Assembly: GCA_054661495.1 (NCBI GenBank)
Contig: BAAFSQ010000168.1
Span: 1-21,956 of the forward strand
Reading direction: 5' to 3'
Length of the DNA: 21,956 bases
From: Zygophlyctis sp. KS116
Taxonomy: Eukaryota > Chytridiomycota
Below, piece after piece: positions 9,686 to 19,120 of the stretch. Below the pieces are notes generated by a model. That model made no database searches, was not told where the DNA came from, and was given only the letters and a program-made list of their open reading frames with translations. Position 1 is the stretch's first letter. Each line of letters opens with the position of its first letter. The translations under genes were made by a program, and so were the position numbers.

Positions 9686-12600
9686 ATGAAAATTCTAAAT
9701 GTTGCGGAAAAGGTTTCTATTTTAAATGTTAATAAAAGCCTTCAATCTCCAAAGCTATCGCCAATATTTTGTCCAGAGGTCGTTTTCAGACATCAAACAC
9801 TCGGAATAAATACATTAAAAACTATGAATTTCCAAGTGTCTACAATGGAAATAATGTCCAGATGACAATGACGGCGCTTGTGTATATATTATAATTTATG
9901 ATTAGTGGACATTTGATGGAATTGGAATTTGCACGACAATATTCAAACTGGAATTCAGTTCCATTGAATGAACTATTTGATGCACAAATAATTAAAAATG
10001 TTCGACAAGATATGAAGCCAATCGCTGATAATCTCAAAAGGATTGGGCGCGAAGCACAAGTTCTAGTGATTTGGACCGATAATGATATAGAAGGGGAAAA
10101 TATCGGTAACTTATGCATTAATAATACAAGGGGCTGAAGTTGTATCTATAGTTCAGAGTGTAAATTCAAGGATTCAGATTAGAAGAGCAAGGTTTTCTGT
10201 AGTTCAAGATAGGGAAATACAATTATCATGGCAAAATTTAGATGATTTAGACTATAACAAGGCTCATGCTGTTGATGCTAGATCAGAGCTAGATTTAAGA
10301 ATAGGAGCTGTATTTACTAGGTTCCAAACTCTTGGGCTAAAAAATCGTTTTGAAGAACTAGAAGATAAAAAAGTAATTAGTTATGGTGAGTTTGATTTTT
10401 ATAAAATTATAATGATATTTCTCAAATTATAAATTCTAAGCTAATAGGATCATGTCAGTTCCCCACTCTGGGGTTTATCGTTGATAGATATTTAAAGATT
10501 AAGGAATTTATTGCTGAAGATTTCTGGAAAATCGAGCTAGCGATTAAAAAAGATGGGAATAATGTAGAGTTCAAGTGGAAAAGAGTACATTTGTTTGATG
10601 AAGACGCGGTGCGTGCCTTGTTTGAATTGTGTACAGAAAATCCTACATGTCTGATAACTGCTGTCTCATCTAAGCCTACTTCTAAATGGGCACCTTTGCC
10701 TCTGACAACCATTGAGATGCAGAAAATTGGTACAAAAAGTTTGAAGATGACATCGGATCGTATCATGACCGTAATAATTTTCTGAATTTGATTTTAGGTT
10801 GCTGAAAAACTATACAATCAAGGAATTATTAGTTATCCTCGAACTGAAACTGATTCTTTTGATGATAATTTTCAGCTTACTCCTTTGATAGAGGCGCAAG
10901 TAAATGATCCTCGTTGGGGTGAATATGCATCAGGGTATTTCAACTTTTCGCTTAATTTTTAGGCTTCTCAATGGAAAATTCAAAAAGCCAAGAAAAGGGA
11001 AAAACAATGATAAAGCCCATCCTCCAATTCATCCTGTGAGGGGTGCAACAAATTTGGAAGGGGATGATAAGCGGGTTTTCGAATTTATCACCAGAAGGTT
11101 TTTAGCCTGTTGCTCAAATGCCGCCAAGGGGCAATCCACAAATGTTTCGCTTGAAATCTCAAAGGAAAATTTTACAACGAGTGGTATTTACGTTTTACAA
11201 TAATCGTTTGGATAGGTCTGACTGTTTTGGAAAAAAATTACTTGGAAGTTTACCCGTTTGAATGTTGGTCAAACTCATATCTTCCAGAATTTAAGGAAGG
11301 AGAAGTATATCAGCCGTCAAAATTAGATATGACCGCTGGAAAAACGTAATATTTGATTTCATATAATTTTAGGTCTCCCCCACAAATGCTCACCGAGACA
11401 GATCTTATAACTTTGATGGATAAAAATGGAATCGGTAGACTTTATTTTAAATAAGATTCATAGGTACTGATGCAACTATTCATGAGCATATTAAGAAAAT
11501 ACAGGAGCGTGAATATACCAATAAGCAAGGGGATCGTTTTTACCCTACAACTCTCGGAATGGCGCTTGTTAGAGGCTATGACTCCATGGAAATGAGCTTA
11601 TCTCTTTCAAAACCGCACATGCGGAGTCAGATGGAAAACAATATGCGTGCTATCTGTGAAGGACAGAAAAGTAAGGAGATGGTTATAGCTGAAGGCATAC
11701 GGTTGTACAGGGAGGCTTTCTCAATTGCCGAATCACAAGAAAATAAGCTTTTCCAGGTAATATTCAATGATTTTAGCAACAATAGTCATGTCAAACTTAT
11801 TTTCACGGGGAAAGTGATAATCGAAACAACCATAATTCGAATTCTTCAGAAAATTCTCGAACTTATACTCAGTCAAACCAATTTGATAGAAGCGGACCAT
11901 CTCTTAATCGACAGCCAGAAAATCCAGAACCTTTAAATGATTCATCAGGGAGTGCTGGCTCCCGTAGTCGATATTCTGAGAATTCTTCAATTTTGTGTGA
12001 GTGTGGGTTGCCATCAACTATAAGATCTGTCCGAAAAGAGGGCGCCAATTTTGGAAAGGAATTTCATGCATGCAGCAAAAATCAGTCAGATGCGACCAGG
12101 TGCAATTTCTTTTCTGTGAGACACTATATATTAATATTTAGTGGGCGGATGGTGGAGCATCTGCTTCTCCTCTACAGCCAATCATATCTCAATCAAATGC
12201 ATCATATATGCCTGCCTTGGTCGAAAAATGCAATTGTGGTCTAGATACGCTTGAAAAAACTGTTCGCAAAGAAGGAGATAATTTTGGAAAACAATTTTTT
12301 GTTTGTAACAAATCGCAAGACGATGCAACACGCTGCAATTTTTTCAAGGTAATTAGAAATTTGTTCACAAGTCTTAGTGGAAGAATGATGACCGAAACGA
12401 TTCTTTCTTATCAGCTATTCCCAATAGCAATCCAACCAGTTCGAATATGCTATGCCGATGCGGACAACCCAGTACAACCAGAAGTGTACGTAAAGAGGGG
12501 TCCAACTTTGGAAGACAATTCTTTGCTTGTTGCAAAGCTCAAAATGATCAAACAAAGTGTGACTTTTTTCAATGGTCCGATGAAAATAATTTGCCCGTTT

Positions 12601-13205
12601 CTGGAACTCAAAATATTGCATCTGTTGTTCCCGCAATCAATTTTTCACAGCAAAAATCGAACGAGTTTATCCAGAAGGTATCTAATCTATGCCATTGTGG
12701 TGTTAGTGCAGTTTTACGAAGTGTTAAAAAAGGGGGCTCCAACTTTGGGAAAGAATTTTTTGCTTGCTCAAAAATTCAGTCAGATGCATCAAAGTGTGAC
12801 TTTTTTCAATGGAATGATAACCTTGCAGATACAGCGTCAATCTCCAGGTTTGAACAAAATGCCCAGGTGGGTACAACAAACAAGACTAAATGCCACTGTA
12901 ATTTAATAGCAACAACAAAAACTTGCTCCAAATCAGGGGCTAACCAAGGGAAACAGTTTTACACTTGTACGAAATCTTCGGCTCGCTGCAATTTCTTTGC
13001 TTGGATCGATGATGATATTTCAAGTTCTTCTCAGCGAAATATTGGAAGCTCCTCCAAAGCAGGAAATGGATCTTCCTCTGGGATAACTTGCTTCAAGTGT
13101 GGACAGACTGGTCACTTTGCTACAAATTGCAATTCTAAAAGTGAAAAAAGGAGAAGTTTTGGAAACGATAAGAATGGGAAAAGACGAAAGAACTTTGGGG
13201 ATTAG
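9686..13205 (+). CDS. TOP3A: DNA topoisomerase III (alpha type) with five GRF zinc fingers
   Basis: Thirteen exons: 9686-9712, 9739-9881, 9906-10105, 10131-10385, 10448-10770, 10798-10934, 10963-11183, 11216-11345, 11373-11434, 11464-11756, 11786-12115, 12142-12348 and 12378-13205, for 1051 residues. Type IA landmarks in order are MKILNVAEKPSISKAIANIL, TOPRIM WTDNDIEGENIG, RSELDLRIGAVFTRFQTL, GSCQFPTLGFIVDRY, ISYPRTETD with the nicking Tyr, AHPPIHP and GIGTDATIHEHI. The tail has five GRF fingers (starting LCECG, CNCG, LCRCG, LCHCG, CHCN) and a CCHC knuckle, CFKCGQTGHFATNC, as in animal TOP3A. It decatenates DNA and resolves recombination intermediates with a RecQ helicase and RMI1. Oddities are the Ile in place of Arg in the DxDxEGE motif and one 62-nt intron. 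Confidence 0.95.
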
Positions 13206-13211
13206 TCTTAT

Positions 13212-14653
13212 TTAGGACTTGACGAGCTTTATCAAATCCAAAGTTTTAGAATCTTCGGCAGAATACAGGCAATTCATCCCAGCTTCAGCAGCCATTGCTA
13301 ATTCCTTTTCAACAAACAGATCTCTTTGTTCTTTTGATAGATCTGGCATATATCTTGATTTTAATAATATAGACTTACTTTGCAGTTTCCACAAGCATGC
13401 ATCCTTTTTCCTTTAACAGAGTAGCTGCATCGCCTATTCTATGTGCTAATGAATTTGCAATAAAGGCACAATCAAAATAGTTTTCATATGTCGCCCTTTT
13501 TTTTGTAAAAATGTATGTAGGATCACACGGTAAAAAATGTACTTTGACCTTTTCTAAAGAATTTTGTACGTCTGTAAAGTTAAACAATCTTCTTTTACCT
13601 TGAATCTCTGCTATCTTTTCACTTTGCATTTTTTCGCTGTTATCTAGTTCATAGATTAGAGAAGATATATTATGTGTTGCAATTTCTTGACACGTCTGGA
13701 GTAAGTTGTAAATCATCATACTTTAACATGTTTATCGTTTTGAGTCTGTAAGAGCTCTTTTTCTTCCGTATCAATTCCAAAAGTGATAAAGGGGCCCATT
13801 ATTATATCTGAGAAATAGCCCCATTTAACCACCCCAACACCGTCCTGAATTTAATGGGAAAAATATTACTTGTTTTAAGACATCAACTGTAGCCAAAGTC
13901 TTGTTTGCTTTATCTTGCGCAGCATCTCTTATCTCGAATGCATTACCAGTTAGTCTCCAATTTACATATTCAGTTCTACTCAGAATTGAAAGTGATTTCT
14001 TATCCTAAATTGTTAATAGCCCAAGTTACTATATCCAAAACTTTAATCTGATAATCCCAATCTACAATATTTTCTCTAGAGTCATATCTCCTCCCTAAAT
14101 ACTGCTGTATTCGTCTAATCCTATTCTTTAAAAGTCATAATATATACCATATCTCTTCAATATTAAATATTTTAGATTCATCTTTCCAGTACTTACAAAC
14201 GGATTCCAAATCATCGCGTTCTCTATACTTCAAAAGACTGAAATCAAACAATTTCGATAATTCTCCCTCACCATTAACTAATTTAATGATTTCCATTGCT
14301 TGAGTCTTTATGAAATTAGCTGTTTTTTCACGGACAAGAACATTTCCATAAAGTTCAAGAAATGTTTCCGCCTTTTCCAAATTTCCTAATTCTAGCTTTG
14401 AATTCCATAAAATATTCAAGAATAACAAGTTCCTTACTAATGCAGGTGCCGATGGTTCTAGAATATAAAAATTCAAATTTTGTAAATCATTTTGAGTCTG
14501 GTGTCTGTATAATCTCGCCACTGTGGTTATTATATGTCTTGCATCTGAAGCTCCCAAGATTAAAAAGTTTCTGTTGGTAGAGTCTTGAACATGTTCATTT
14601 AAATCCAGAGCTTTAGAGTATCCCCAAAGACAACTTGATCCATGTCCGAACAT
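13212..14653 (-). CDS. DNAAF3: Dynein axonemal assembly factor 3
   Basis: Six exons on the minus strand: 14653-14148, 14120-14030, 14004-13870, 13844-13722, 13695-13379 and 13353-13212 (introns 25-27 nt), giving 437 residues. The start FGHGSSCLWGYSKALDL corresponds to the 'WWGLSPALDL' of animal DNAAF3. It is followed by ILGASDARHIITTVARL, a methyltransferase-like glycine region. Later come FYILEP, FLELYGNVLVRE, KYRERDDLE, QQYLGRRYDSR and WGYFSDIIMGPFITFGI, all in family order. DNAAF3 acts in the cytoplasm to preassemble axonemal dynein arms, so motile flagella are expected. Splicing is forced by in-frame stops and by family sequence across each junction. The stop is 6 bases from the topoisomerase stop. 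Confidence 0.92.
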
Positions 14654-14904
14654 TTGAAAATTTAAGCTTTTTAATGATTTGTCTAATCTTTTTTGTATTA
14701 CACTATTCTATTCTTGAATGCTCTTCACGGCCAATCTTAACAAAATGTCTCCTAGCTCAAAACGTATCGGTAGATTTCATAATCGATGAGCAGTTTGAAA
14801 AATTAAGCGTACTAACAAGCAGATCTTGATAGAGGGATACTATATAAAAGCACTAGATTATAGCCTTATAAGGTTATTAGAGCCAAGGGTTTAATTCGGA
14901 CAAA

Positions 14905-15228
14905 ATGTCTGAAAAACAAGTATATCTCTCTACAAATGACTTGGAAATCCCAATTTTTGAGGAAAACTGGTCTGATGATCCTCCTTGTGGTAATGAAAAG
15001 TATGAGAATGATTCTATTGCCCATCTTCAAGTAAAATTGGATAATGAAATTGACAAATTGGGAAAAGAATTTGAAAATTTAAAAAATCATTTTCAACTCA
15101 TAATTCATAAAGGACAAAATTTACACGTTGAATTGGATTCAATCATGGATGTCTTGTCTGAAAAGGAAAAAATTCTAAATTCTAAAAAATCAAGTTTACT
15201 AGATTTTATTTCTAATATACAATCGTAA
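14905..15228 (+). CDS. Small acidic coiled-coil protein, unrecognised
   Basis: A 107-residue single frame. The first 35 residues are acidic and disordered-looking (EENWSDDPPCGNEKYEND). From residue 38 to 100 there is a heptad-rich helix (HLQVKLDNEIDKLGKEFENL and on through VLSEKEKILNSKKSSL), a probable coiled coil. Small proteins of this shape occur in BLOC-1/BORC, kinetochore and prefoldin-like complexes, but nothing specific identifies it. The ATG is preceded by TCGGACAAA and, about 40 bases upstream, by CTTATAAGG. A near-identical CGGACAAAATG occurs at 21540, which supports a real transcript start here. Confidence 0.6.
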   Translation: MSEKQVYLSTNDLEIPIFEENWSDDPPCGNEKYENDSIAHLQVKLDNEIDKLGKEFENLKNHFQLIIHKGQNLHVELDSIMDVLSEKEKILNSKKSSLLDFISNIQS

Positions 15229-15277
15229 AACTTGAACTTGAAAAACTTGAGTGTGCAGGTTAAAACCCTTATAAAAA

Positions 15278-15647
15278 ATGATCAAAACTCTTAAATCTCT
15301 CACTAAACTAAGAGTAGTTTCAAATTTTTCAAGAGTTGGACTTTATAGACACTTTTCTTCTGCACCTGAACCCTTGACTGTGCAACAAGTTGAAAATAGA
15401 GTTTTGGACACTCTAAAAGCTTTTTCAAAAGTTAATCAGGAAAAGGTAAAAACTCTTATAGTAATTTTAGATTAAATTAGATTCTAATTTTACAACTGAT
15501 CTAGGACTAGATTCTTTAGATCAGGTAGAAATTGTAATGGCTTTAGAAGATGAATTTAATATAGAAATTCCTGATCGTGATGCAGAGTCTATAATGACTC
15601 CAAGAGGCGCTGTCGAAAAGATTTATGCTAATAAAAATGCAATTTAA
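15278..15647 (+). CDS. ACP1: Mitochondrial acyl carrier protein
   Basis: Exons 15278-15445 and 15471-15647 (25-nt intron) give 114 residues. The first ~28 residues are basic and free of acids ([20 protein letters not shown]...[10 protein letters not shown]), a typical matrix-targeting sequence. The ACP domain follows, with [20 protein letters not shown]. The Ser of the DSL motif is the site of 4'-phosphopantetheine attachment. The helix-3 region [19 protein letters not shown] is standard. It carries acyl chains for mitochondrial fatty-acid and lipoate synthesis and is an LYR-protein partner in complex I and Fe-S assembly, consistent with the complex I subunit in this window. CTTATAAAA ends one base before the ATG. 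Confidence 0.95.
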
Positions 15648-15759
15648 GGTTTCTTAGTTTGGCATAAACCTAGTTAAGATGGAAGATTTCTGCTAATTAA
15701 ATTGCATAAACCTAAGTAGTTAAAATAAAAGTTTATGCTAATTAAATTGCATACACCTA
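15622..15759 (+). repeat. Short repeats derived from the ACP 3' end, before TFIIE-beta
   Basis: A 24-base unit starting TGCTAATTAAATTGCATA occurs at 15691-15714 and 15736-15759 with one mismatch. A partial copy of its right end (GGCATAAACCTAG) is at 15661-15673. The last coding bases of ACP at 15622-15641 match 15733-15752 at 18 of 20 positions, so the repeats appear to descend from the ACP tail. They fill nearly all the 118 bases between ACP and TFIIE-beta. Confidence 0.8.
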
Positions 15760-15765
15760 GTAAAA

Positions 15766-16473
15766 ATGGAAGCAACGAAAGATGCAATGAAGAAGAGAAT
15801 GCTTCAAATTCCCATTATTAAAAAACAAAAATTAAGTAAAAATGAACAAATTAAATCTACCGTTTTAAATAGACTAGTCTTTGATGTTTTGGAAGTTGTT
15901 AAAGGAAATCATATTCCTTGGACTAGATCAGAACTCATTAGAAAATTAGCATGGGATGTTTTTGAAAATCCAGATCTCTTACAAGCTTTAGAAAAAAATC
16001 CTAGAATAGATTATAACAAGGAAAATCAAACTCTAACTTATTCCCCATTGCACAGAATTTCTAATGCACAAGATTTAAAACATGTGCTAAAAGGACAATT
16101 AGGAGTCATGGAAATTAAATCTCTTTCAGACTCTTGGCCTGAAATTGATAAACATTTAGAGTCTATGCAAAATCAAAAAGAAATTATTCTATTATCAGTA
16201 AAGGATGAACCTAGATTCATTTATTTAGATCAACCTGATCTTTATATAAACATGTCTGAAGAGTATATAGACTATTGGAATCAAGTAATAATTCCAGACT
16301 CTGATATTATGATTAAAGAATTGAACAAGGCTGGTCTTCAAGAATCTCAAATCGCTACTCAAGGAGACTTGAAACCAAAGACTCTAGGAGTTAAAAGAAA
16401 GAAATTCAACAAGAGAACAAGAATTACAAATACACATTTAGAAGGTTATGATGTCAGACAGGAATCAATTTAA
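15766..16473 (+). CDS. TFA2: Transcription initiation factor IIE subunit beta
   Basis: A single 235-residue frame without introns. After a Lys-rich N-terminus, residues 39-95 form the first winged helix (FDVLEVVKGNHIPWTRSELI to YNKENQTLTYSPLHRISN). A second follows to about residue 145, with the family pattern LSDSWPEIDKHL, ILLSVKD and FIYLDQPD. Residues 155-190 (SEEYIDYWNQVIIPDSD) match the 'FQKLWRSVTV' region of TFIIE-beta. The basic C-terminus (KPKTLGVKRKKFNKRTR) is usual. With TFIIE-alpha it loads TFIIH onto the RNA polymerase II preinitiation complex and stabilises open DNA. The start Met is the first in frame after the repeat block. Confidence 0.88.
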   Translation: MEATKDAMKKRMLQIPIIKKQKLSKNEQIKSTVLNRLVFDVLEVVKGNHIPWTRSELIRKLAWDVFENPDLLQALEKNPRIDYNKENQTLTYSPLHRISNAQDLKHVLKGQLGVMEIKSLSDSWPEIDKHLESMQNQKEIILLSVKDEPRFIYLDQPDLYINMSEEYIDYWNQVIIPDSDIMIKELNKAGLQESQIATQGDLKPKTLGVKRKKFNKRTRITNTHLEGYDVRQESI

Positions 16474-16500
16474 AAAGGAATTTTTTTTTTGGATTTAAAT

Positions 16501-16947
16501 TTAAAAATCTTGGGTAGTAGTAGCTTCCATGACTTGTTGAGCAATTCTATCCAAATCTTTTTGTCCATCATGAGATATTTTTCTACCACCAGTTTCATCT
16601 TTTTCCAAGACCTTGATCTTTTCTAGTGCTTGCAATACTTTTCTAGCTACAGATCCTGAAGATAGCACTCTTCTAGATGGTCTCATTCCTCTATTCTTTG
16701 CACCACCATAACATTTCTTGAGTCCTCCAACTCCAACTCCATGACGAAGATAGATGTGACGGGCAACAGAAGCAGCTCTTTCATAAAACCAATCTTGGGA
16801 ATAAGGTGCTAATTGTTTATGGGTTCCAGTCTTGACGAGATCAACCCATTTAGGAACTTCTAATTTTCCTGTTCTTTTCAAGTAAGCGGCATAAGCTCTG
16901 ACAAAATCAGGAGCAGAAACATCTTTGACTGTGACGCCGTGGCCCAT
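16501..16947 (-). CDS. RPS19: 40S ribosomal protein eS19
   Basis: A 148-residue intronless frame with the whole eS19 fold. The start [20 protein letters not shown] is followed by [20 protein letters not shown]. The family hallmark is [20 protein letters not shown], then [15 protein letters not shown] and [19 protein letters not shown]. It is needed for 40S maturation and lies in the head of the small subunit. Its stop is 27 bases from that of TFIIE-beta. TATAAAAA lies 8-15 bases before the ATG on the minus strand, and the TATA-unit array begins about 60 bases further upstream. Codon use looks more GC-rich in the third position than neighbours, as expected for a highly expressed gene. Confidence 0.97.
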   Translation of the reverse strand: MGHGVTVKDVSAPDFVRAYAAYLKRTGKLEVPKWVDLVKTGTHKQLAPYSQDWFYERAASVARHIYLRHGVGVGGLKKCYGGAKNRGMRPSRRVLSSGSVARKVLQALEKIKVLEKDETGGRKISHDGQKDLDRIAQQVMEATTTQDF

Positions 16948-17010
16948 TCTTTTCTTTTTATATCCTGGACCTACTTATAGGAGTTTATTAAATGTTGGTG
17001 GCGTAGCCTC

Positions 17011-17416
17011 CCTAGGCTTTTTATACCCTTTTTATACCCTTTTTATACCCTTTTTAGACCCTTTTTATACCCTTTTTATACCCTTTTTAGACCCTTTTTA
17101 GACCCTTTTTATACCCTTTTTATACCCTTTTTATACCCTTTTTAGACCCTTTTTATACCCTTTTTAGACCCTTTTTAGACCCTAGGCTTTTTATACCCAT
17201 TTTATACCCTTTTTATACCCTAGGCTTTGCTTTTTATACCCTACGATTTGCTTTTTATACCCTTTTTATACCCTTTTTATACCCTTTTTATACCCTACGA
17301 TTTGCTTTTTATACCCTAGGCTTTTTATACCCTTTTTATACCCTAGGCTTTTTATACCCTTTTTATACCCTACGATTTGCTTTTTATACCCTAGGCTTTT
17401 TATACCCTAGGCTTTT
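17011..17416. repeat. Minisatellite of an 11-bp TATA-like unit
   Basis: About 30 tandem copies of TTTTTATACCC (minus strand GGGTATAAAAA), with the variant TTTTTAGACCC in the left half. In the right half the units are interrupted by CTAGGC and CTACGATTTGC spacers, forming higher-order blocks. The minus-strand unit reads like a TATA box pointing at eS19. The same GGGTATAAAA string occurs once at 21528-21537, before another gene. Confidence 0.95.
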
Positions 17417-17455
17417 CACGCACCAAGGCAAAGCAAAGCAACGTCATCGCACAAT

Positions 17456-17487
17456 CGGACAATCGCACATTCGGACAATCGCACATT
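17456..17487 (+). repeat. Two 16-bp repeats touching the FAM227 start
   Basis: CGGACAATCGCACATT occurs twice in perfect tandem at 17456-17471 and 17472-17487, with partial copies on either side (TCGCACAAT before, CGCATA after). The ATG follows at 17494. They may lie in the 5' leader or mark the transcription start. A related CGGACAAA precedes two other starts (14897, 21540). Confidence 0.8.
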
Positions 17488-17493
17488 CGCATA

Positions 17494-19120
17494 ATGGAGT
17501 CTAAACCAATTTCAACTATACAGGAATTCATTGATAGGGATGTAAAAGAACAGGATCAGTTTACATTTCAGCAAGACTATAAAGAAAATACTAGTAATGT
17601 CCGATTATTAAATGGAGATGAATGGCCAAGAGTGGAAGAATTAGAATTAGATGATGGTATTTATATAAATTTATAATGTTTAAAAGACAATGATAGAGTT
17701 GGAGAACTAAAAGGAATCATTTCGCCAGGATCAAAAGATTTACAACTTCTTTCAGATATGGTGTCTAAAATTTCTTCTACTCTACGTTTGGATTCGCAAA
17801 AGGAAGAGATTGAGCTCATCAATAATGATTCTAAAAATAGTCAATTACCCACTCTAGAGATTCAAGATGATTTAAAAGAGGATGATGTCTTTCTGACAGC
17901 AGTTCCAAAACAAGTGTATAAAAAAAAATTGGATTTCTCATATTTTCATAATTCAAAGGTTGTAGAAGCTGCAAAATTTACAGGATTTGATTCAGACTCT
18001 CAAAGATTACCAAATAATGTAGAGACGGTGAGTCTATTAAAAAAGAGTGTTTCTAAAATCAAAAAGTCTGGAATTTATGCTAAAAAAATTCCAAACAGCT
18101 GGATAAACATGTTTTGTAATGAATCATCAACTCAAATTGTATCGGATACATTTTGGTATGTATGGCATCAGCATTATAGTCCAAATCAAGAACTTGAAAA
18201 ACAATTATTACAAAGAATTTCAAGTGTCTTTGTTTCTTTTTTTATAAACTGCTTACTTTCTAGTAATTCAAAAGATGATTTTTTCAAGGTTTTAATTGGA
18301 TTAGTTAAATGTTAGATTTACCCAAACATTATTGCAATGACTGTTTGGAATGGATTCATGGAAAGTTTTCCAAAATCTCAGACACATTTTGGGTTTACTT
18401 TTCAAATTACAGTGTGTGATTTTGTTGCAGAGTGGATTATGGGAATCATTCCTTCATCTCCTTGGTGTCTTGACTGGGAATCTCATGAACCACTCACAAT
18501 CTTGAAATCTGATACATCACGAATAGAAAAACCACAAAATACTCAAAATCCAGGTATATTTTACAGTTTTAAAATATTTTAGAATTAAACATGTTTACAA
18601 TCAAGTCTGATCAAGGAGAAAAACTTGAAAAAAAAGAGGTATTTACTAAAACCATTAATCATAGAAAGAATCATGTCAAATGGGTCCTAGCTTTAAAGTT
18701 GTAAAGAATCGATTTGATGTTTACCAAAATTCTCCTGTAATTTCTAAATACTTATCATCTGCTGGATATCATAAATACCATGGAGCAATAATTGTTCATA
18801 GATCTCAAGTAATACGCAAACCAACTGATCCAAATGTTCCAACTTATCGTCAAATTATTTCAGAGTCATTAAAGAATGCATCAGATTACTTTAAAGACTA
18901 CAAAGAGAAAATCAAGGTAGCTAGTAAAGAAAAACTCTCAATTATTCAAGAAACAAATCTATATCTCTCCAAAGAACAATCTCAACATCAAAAGATTTTA
19001 AATAATCCTAATTTAGTAAAGGAAAAAGCACATTCTGTTTTACAAGAAATGGCAAAATCAGCCAAAGAGAAAAAGGCAAAAATATTAGCAAGAAGAAAAC
19101 ACGGAAAGATTATTAACTAG
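17494..19120 (+). CDS. FAM227-family protein (cilium-associated, function unknown)
   Basis: Exons 17494-17656, 17687-18288, 18316-18553, 18583-18638 and 18665-19120 (introns 26-30 nt) give 504 residues, about the size of animal FAM227B. The central FAM227 domain (about residues 175-340) is recognisable: SDTFWYVWHQHYSPN, ISSVFVSFFINCL, then across a splice IYPNIIAMTVWNGFMESFP, and FVAEWIMGIIPSSPWCLDWE. The C-terminal third has SPVISKYL and a long Lys/Glu helix with a basic end (KKAKILARRKHGK). FAM227 genes occur in organisms with motile cilia and are expressed in ciliated cells and sperm in animals. Their biochemical role is not established. The stop codon directly abuts the stop of the opposing gene. 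Confidence 0.8.

Larger units (their letters stand above)
16948..17493. other. 546-base divergent spacer, mostly minisatellite
   Basis: This is the longest gene-free gap beside highly expressed genes. From eS19 outward it holds a TATA-like element (about 16955-16962), a short unique part, the 11-bp array (17011-17416), a GCAAA-rich part and two 16-bp repeats next to the FAM227 ATG. No coding frame is credible in the array. Confidence 0.8.

Noticed and set aside
9840-10118. Minus-strand frame over topoisomerase exon 3
   Set aside because: Antisense shadow of the conserved TOPRIM exon, with no family resemblance.
12208-12906. Plus-strand 232-codon frame in the topoisomerase tail
   Set aside because: It starts in GRF finger 2 but reads through the 29-nt intron at 12349-12377 and then runs out of frame. 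The spliced frame restores the conserved fingers.
14674-14829. 51-residue frame with a hydrophobic start (MICLIFFVLHYSILEC), divergent from DNAAF3
   Set aside because: It could be a small secreted peptide, but it lies in a short promoter region, has no homologue I know and no nearby promoter motif.
17011-17416. Telomere-like sequence (CCCTTTTTATA repeats)
   Set aside because: Genes continue on both sides, the unit carries spacer variants and does not match a common telomere repeat. A minisatellite is the simpler reading.
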